DNA from: Chryseobacterium sp. MYb264
Lineage (GTDB): Bacteria; Bacteroidota; Bacteroidia; Flavobacteriales; Weeksellaceae
DNA: 64,000 nucleotides
NCBI RefSeq assembly: GCF_035974275.1
Contig: NZ_CP142422.1
Coordinates: 3,596,001-3,660,000 of the forward strand
Direction: 5' to 3'
Shown piece after piece: positions 60,686 through 64,000 of the stretch (position 1 is its first letter; every line of letters begins with the position of its first letter). Both the position numbers and the translations under genes were made by a program. The notes beneath the pieces were generated by a model, which saw only the letters and a list, made by a program, of their open reading frames with translations, had not been told where the DNA came from and ran no database searches.

Positions 60686-61009
60686 ATGAGTGTAAAAGAT
60701 ACAAAAGCAGAAGTAAATACGATTACTTACGATAAGGATAAGATTGAAGATAAAGTAGGTTCAATCTATGAGGCTATTGTTATCATGGGAAAGAGAGCAG
60801 AGCAGATTAATGCTGAAATTCGTACGGAGCTTCATAATAAGCTGGACGAATTTGCTGTTCACAATTCTACATTAGAAGAAGTTTTCGAAAACAGAGAGCA
60901 GATCGAAATCTCCAAGCACTACGAAAAACTTCCGAAGCCGACTTCTATCGCAATTGAAGAGTGGTTAAATGAAGATGTTTACTTCAGAAAAACTGAAGAA
61001 AGAAAATAA
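60686..61009 (+). CDS. rpoZ: RNA polymerase omega subunit
   Basis: The product is 107 residues of the Bacteroidota omega/Rpb6 type. VGSIYEAIVIMGKRAEQINAEIRTELHNKL near residues 26-55 contains the Rpb6-like binding core. Omega holds the beta' subunit. It lies between bamD and coaBC, the usual flavobacterial order. Confidence 0.9.
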   Translation: MSVKDTKAEVNTITYDKDKIEDKVGSIYEAIVIMGKRAEQINAEIRTELHNKLDEFAVHNSTLEEVFENREQIEISKHYEKLPKPTSIAIEEWLNEDVYFRKTEERK

Positions 61010-61132
61010 AATACAATATGTTTTTTATAGATGAGGGTCATAAAGGAGTTATTTCTTTTATGACCTTTGTCATTGTATAAAGCTGCGTTCTGAGAAAAAA
61101 TAAGTAATTTAGTGTTCTAAAATTAAAACTAC

Positions 61133-62335
61133 ATGAGCGTTTCAGGGAAAAAGATTCTCATAGCTGTTTCGGGAGGTATTGCAGCCTATAAAATTCATTT
61201 TCTGATAAGAGATTTTATAAAAAAAGGTGCGGAAGTACAGGTTATTATGACACCTGATGCGGAAAACTTCGTTACCAAGCTCAGCTTATCCACTTTATCC
61301 AAAAAACCGGTGTATTCTGATTTTTACAGTGATAACGGAACGTGGAACAGCCACGTGGAAATGGCGCTCTGGGCAGATGTAATTCTTATGGCTCCATGTA
61401 CAGCGAATACTTTGGCTAAAATGACTCACGGGATGTGTGATAACTTGGTTATTGCGACCTATATGTCTGCAAAATGCCCTGTTTTTATCGCTCCGGCAAT
61501 GGATTTGGATATGTACCAACATCCGTCTACAAAACAAAATCTGGAAATAGCGGAAGATTTCGGACATTTTATTATTCCTGCTGAAAGCGGAGAACTGGCG
61601 AGCGGATTGGTAGGCCAGGGAAGAATGGCTGAACCTGAAACCATTGCAAAAGCAGTGGAAGATTTTTTTAATTCAAATGAAAATAAAAGTCTTGAAGGAA
61701 AAACAGTTTTGATCACTGCCGGACCTACTTATGAAGCCATTGATCCTGTGAGATTTATAGGAAATCATTCATCCGGTAAAATGGGGTTTTCCTTAGCTGA
61801 AGAAGCCTCTAAAAGAGGAGCGAAAGTAATTTTGGTTTCAGGACCTAGCTCGCAGACGATTCATCATAAAAATATTGATTTACATAAAGTGACTTCCGCC
61901 AAAGAAATGCTGGATAAAGTTTTTGAATTTTATGAAGATGTGGATATTGCAATAGGAAGCGCTGCTGTTGCAGATTATGCTCCGAAGGAAGTTGCAAAAG
62001 AGAAGATTAAAAAAAATGATGAAAGCCTGACGATTGAACTGATTAAAAATCCGGACATTCTGAAGACGATGGGCGAAAAGAAAAAACAGCAGTTTTTAGT
62101 TGGTTTTGCCCTGGAAACCCAAAATGAAGAAGAAAATGCAAAAGGCAAGCTGGTAAAGAAAAATCTGGATATGATTGTTCTGAATTCCCTTCGGGACAGT
62201 GGTGCGGGCTTCAAGAACGATACCAATAAAATAAAGATATTCACCAAAACAGAAAAAAAAGAATTTGATTTAAAATCAAAGGATGATGTGGCAAAAGATA
62301 TTCTGGATTTCGTTGAAACTCAACTTTTAAAATAA
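61133..62335 (+). CDS. coaBC: Bifunctional phosphopantothenoylcysteine decarboxylase / phosphopantothenate-cysteine ligase
   Basis: The product is 400 residues. The N-terminal CoaC flavoprotein domain has VSGGIAAYK, NSHVEMALWAD with the catalytic His near 73, and PAMDLDMY. The C-terminal CoaB domain (from about 187) has VLITAGPTYEAIDPVRFIGNHSSGKMG and an Asn/Lys-rich NTP site (IELIKNPDIL). Together they make 4'-phosphopantetheine, two steps toward coenzyme A. Confidence 0.97.
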   Translation: MSVSGKKILIAVSGGIAAYKIHFLIRDFIKKGAEVQVIMTPDAENFVTKLSLSTLSKKPVYSDFYSDNGTWNSHVEMALWADVILMAPCTANTLAKMTHGMCDNLVIATYMSAKCPVFIAPAMDLDMYQHPSTKQNLEIAEDFGHFIIPAESGELASGLVGQGRMAEPETIAKAVEDFFNSNENKSLEGKTVLITAGPTYEAIDPVRFIGNHSSGKMGFSLAEEASKRGAKVILVSGPSSQTIHHKNIDLHKVTSAKEMLDKVFEFYEDVDIAIGSAAVADYAPKEVAKEKIKKNDESLTIELIKNPDILKTMGEKKKQQFLVGFALETQNEEENAKGKLVKKNLDMIVLNSLRDSGAGFKNDTNKIKIFTKTEKKEFDLKSKDDVAKDILDFVETQLLK

Positions 62336-62372
62336 TTTTAATAAATTTCCGTTTTCAATTTTTAGTACGACA

Positions 62373-63278
62373 ATGAAAAAAATTATAAGTTTATTTTTAC
62401 TGCTTTTCATATTTACGACAGGTTTCTCTCAGGAATTACTGGCTACCGTTCAGGTGAATTCTCAACAGGTGCAGGGGAGTAATACCCAGGCATTTAAAGC
62501 GTTGGAGAAAAGTCTGCGTGATTTCATTAATAATACAAGCTGGACAGGAAAAAGGCTTCAGAATTTTGAGAAGATCAAGTCGAATTTTGCAATTGTTATT
62601 GCGGAAAGAGACGGAAACAGATTCAAAGCCAGTATAGTGGTTCAGGCAGTTCGTCCGGTTTTCAATACCAATTATGAATCTCCTTTAATCAATCTTCAGG
62701 ATCAACGATTCTCTTTTGAATATGTTGAAAATGAAAATCTTATCTTTAATGAGAGACAGTTTTCAGGTAAAAACCTGATCGATGTGGTGAGTTTTTATGT
62801 ATATCTGATCTTAGGATACGACGCAGACAGTTTCCAGTCGATGGGAGGAACACAGTGGTTTCAAAAAGCTCAACAGATTGCCCAAAATGGAGAATCTCAG
62901 AATAATTATGATGGATGGAAGCAGGTAAATGAACCAAGAAACCGTTCCCAATTGATAAGAGAGATTCTTAACCCTAATATGGCACAGCTTCGTTCTTCAT
63001 TTTATTCATATCACAGAGCCGGAATGGATAATTTATTCAATCAGGATCAGACTCAGGCTAAAAAAGTGATTTTCGATGCCTTGATGCAGCTGAAAATGTA
63101 CGAGAACTCATTTACACAGAATTATTTTTTCGATCTTTTCATTACAAATAAGGCAGATGAGATCTTCAACGTTTTCAACTCAACGAATAACGGAGGCATT
63201 AATATTGCGGATCTTAAACAGTTGATGATGATGTTCTCACCTAAGAATACGGATGCCAGATGGAGCAAGTGGAAATAA
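62373..63278 (+). CDS. DUF4835 family secreted protein
   Basis: The product is 301 residues with a signal peptide ending at FTTGFSQ near residue 20. It matches the DUF4835 type (LLATVQVNSQQVQGSN, LNPNMAQLRSSFYSYHRAGMDNLF). The family has been linked to Por/type IX secretion proteins such as PorD; I cannot confirm that link from sequence alone. It always tends to sit between coaBC and recN, as here. Confidence 0.88.
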   Translation: MKKIISLFLLLFIFTTGFSQELLATVQVNSQQVQGSNTQAFKALEKSLRDFINNTSWTGKRLQNFEKIKSNFAIVIAERDGNRFKASIVVQAVRPVFNTNYESPLINLQDQRFSFEYVENENLIFNERQFSGKNLIDVVSFYVYLILGYDADSFQSMGGTQWFQKAQQIAQNGESQNNYDGWKQVNEPRNRSQLIREILNPNMAQLRSSFYSYHRAGMDNLFNQDQTQAKKVIFDALMQLKMYENSFTQNYFFDLFITNKADEIFNVFNSTNNGGINIADLKQLMMMFSPKNTDARWSKWK

Positions 63279-63299
63279 TTTTTTCCCGTTCTAAAGTTC

Positions 63300-63307
63300 T
63301 ATATTTG
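63300..63307 (+). promoter_or_regulatory. Promoter -7 box of recN
   Basis: TATATTTG matches TAnnTTTG, 28 bases before the ATG. Confidence 0.55.
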
Positions 63308-63334
63308 CAATATCTAAAGTAATTAGCTTAATCG

Positions 63335-64000
63335 ATGCTGTCAAGAATTTATATTAAAAATTTTGCATTAATTGATACGCTTGAAGTATCATTGAAAAAC
63401 GGTTTACAGGTAATCACCGGTGAAACGGGAGCTGGTAAATCTATTATTCTGGGAGCACTGAGACTGATTTTAGGAGAAAGAGCAGATGTAAAATCCATTG
63501 CAAAATCGGAAGATAAAAGCGTAGTGGAAACGGAATTTGCTTTAAATAATCAGTTCAAAAAGTTCTTTATCGAAAATGATCTCGATTACGAGCATCAGAC
63601 CATTATCCGCAGGGAAATTTTACCTTCTGGAAAATCAAGAGCGTTCATCAATGACGTTCCGGTAACGCTGGATATTTTAAAAGAGCTTTCTTCTCAGCTG
63701 ATCGACATTCATTCTCAGTTTGAAACCTCTAATCTTTTTACCTCTGAATATCAGTTTAAAATAATCGACGGGCTTTCGGAAAACAAAAAACTGATCGATG
63801 AGTATCAGTTTGAATTTTCAGAATTCCAAAGTTTAAAAAGTCAGCTTAAAAAACTCCAGACTCAGCTGGCTGAAAATAATAAAGAGAGTGATTACAAGCA
63901 GTTTTTGCTGAATGAATTAACGGAACTGAATCTGGATGATGTCGATTTTGAGGATCTTCAGAACCAGTTATCTGTTCAGGAAAATGCTGAGATGATCTCG
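63335..64000 (+). CDS. recN: DNA repair protein RecN, 3' end outside window
   Basis: The first 222 codons are present and the frame is open at the window end. MLSRIYIKNFALIDTLEVSL and Walker A GETGAGKSIILGAL near residues 31-43 are typical. IDIHSQFETSNL is the usual RecN segment (family IHGQHE-like). RecN is an SMC-like ATPase for double-strand break repair. A coiled coil begins near residue 165 (SQLKKLQTQLAE). Confidence 0.95.
   Translation, partial: MLSRIYIKNFALIDTLEVSLKNGLQVITGETGAGKSIILGALRLILGERADVKSIAKSEDKSVVETEFALNNQFKKFFIENDLDYEHQTIIRREILPSGKSRAFINDVPVTLDILKELSSQLIDIHSQFETSNLFTSEYQFKIIDGLSENKKLIDEYQFEFSEFQSLKSQLKKLQTQLAENNKESDYKQFLLNELTELNLDDVDFEDLQNQLSVQENAEMIS

Overview
The window looks like a chromosome segment of a flavobacterium, most likely Chryseobacterium or a close relative in the Weeksellaceae. 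This is inferred, not proven. The reasons are the AT-rich sequence, repeated promoter boxes of the Bacteroidota type (TAnnTTTG), the gene order bamD-rpoZ-coaBC-DUF4835-recN, and families common in this group (DUF5686, DUF4835, LptE-like, tricorn-like protease, GG-leader bacteriocin-like peptide).

Region 1 (1-13030) is a polymorphic toxin locus. The 3' part of a very large RHS/YD-repeat gene ends in a JAB-like toxin tip, followed by a lipoprotein immunity candidate. Behind it lie four orphan tip cassettes. Each has a copied stretch of the RHS core, a different C-terminal toxin and a different putative immunity gene. Related leader repeats and antisense relics of an XRE-type regulator separate them. 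At least three of the four have no usable start codon, so they look like a silent store of tips for recombination into the main gene. The array ends in the relic of an IS3-type transposase.

Region 2 (13030-19200) is ordinary chromosome: a lipoprotein zinc metallopeptidase, rplU-rpmA, a dispersed repeat, a small double-glycine-leader peptide gene, a DUF5686 outer-membrane protein and a frameshifted surface protein.

Region 3 (19336-29198) is an integrative element of about 9.9 kb in a tRNA-Asn gene. It is bounded by 57-bp direct repeats that include the 3' end of the tRNA. It carries a tyrosine integrase, a wHTH protein, an AAA ATPase, a DUF3871 protein, a RadC-like protein and a toxin-like gene that ends in a papain/C39-like protease domain and contains a one-base frameshift in a T6 run. 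A small gene is split by an IS5-type element with a clean 4-bp target duplication.

Region 4 (29250-64000) is core genome. It holds a tricorn-like protease, a second tRNA-Asn, rseP, an omega-amidase, a persulfide-oxidation operon (CstB-like protein, rhodanese lipoprotein, thioredoxin), a HerA-like ATPase, a DnaQ-GIY-YIG fusion, lysA, a poxB-MFS pair and TonB-C-like proteins. It continues with miaB, a sigma-54 activator followed by lptE and an acidic TPR protein, rnpA, a tatD-tcdA pair, a TetR regulator, bamD, rpoZ, coaBC, DUF4835 and the start of recN. No CRISPR array or rRNA gene is visible.
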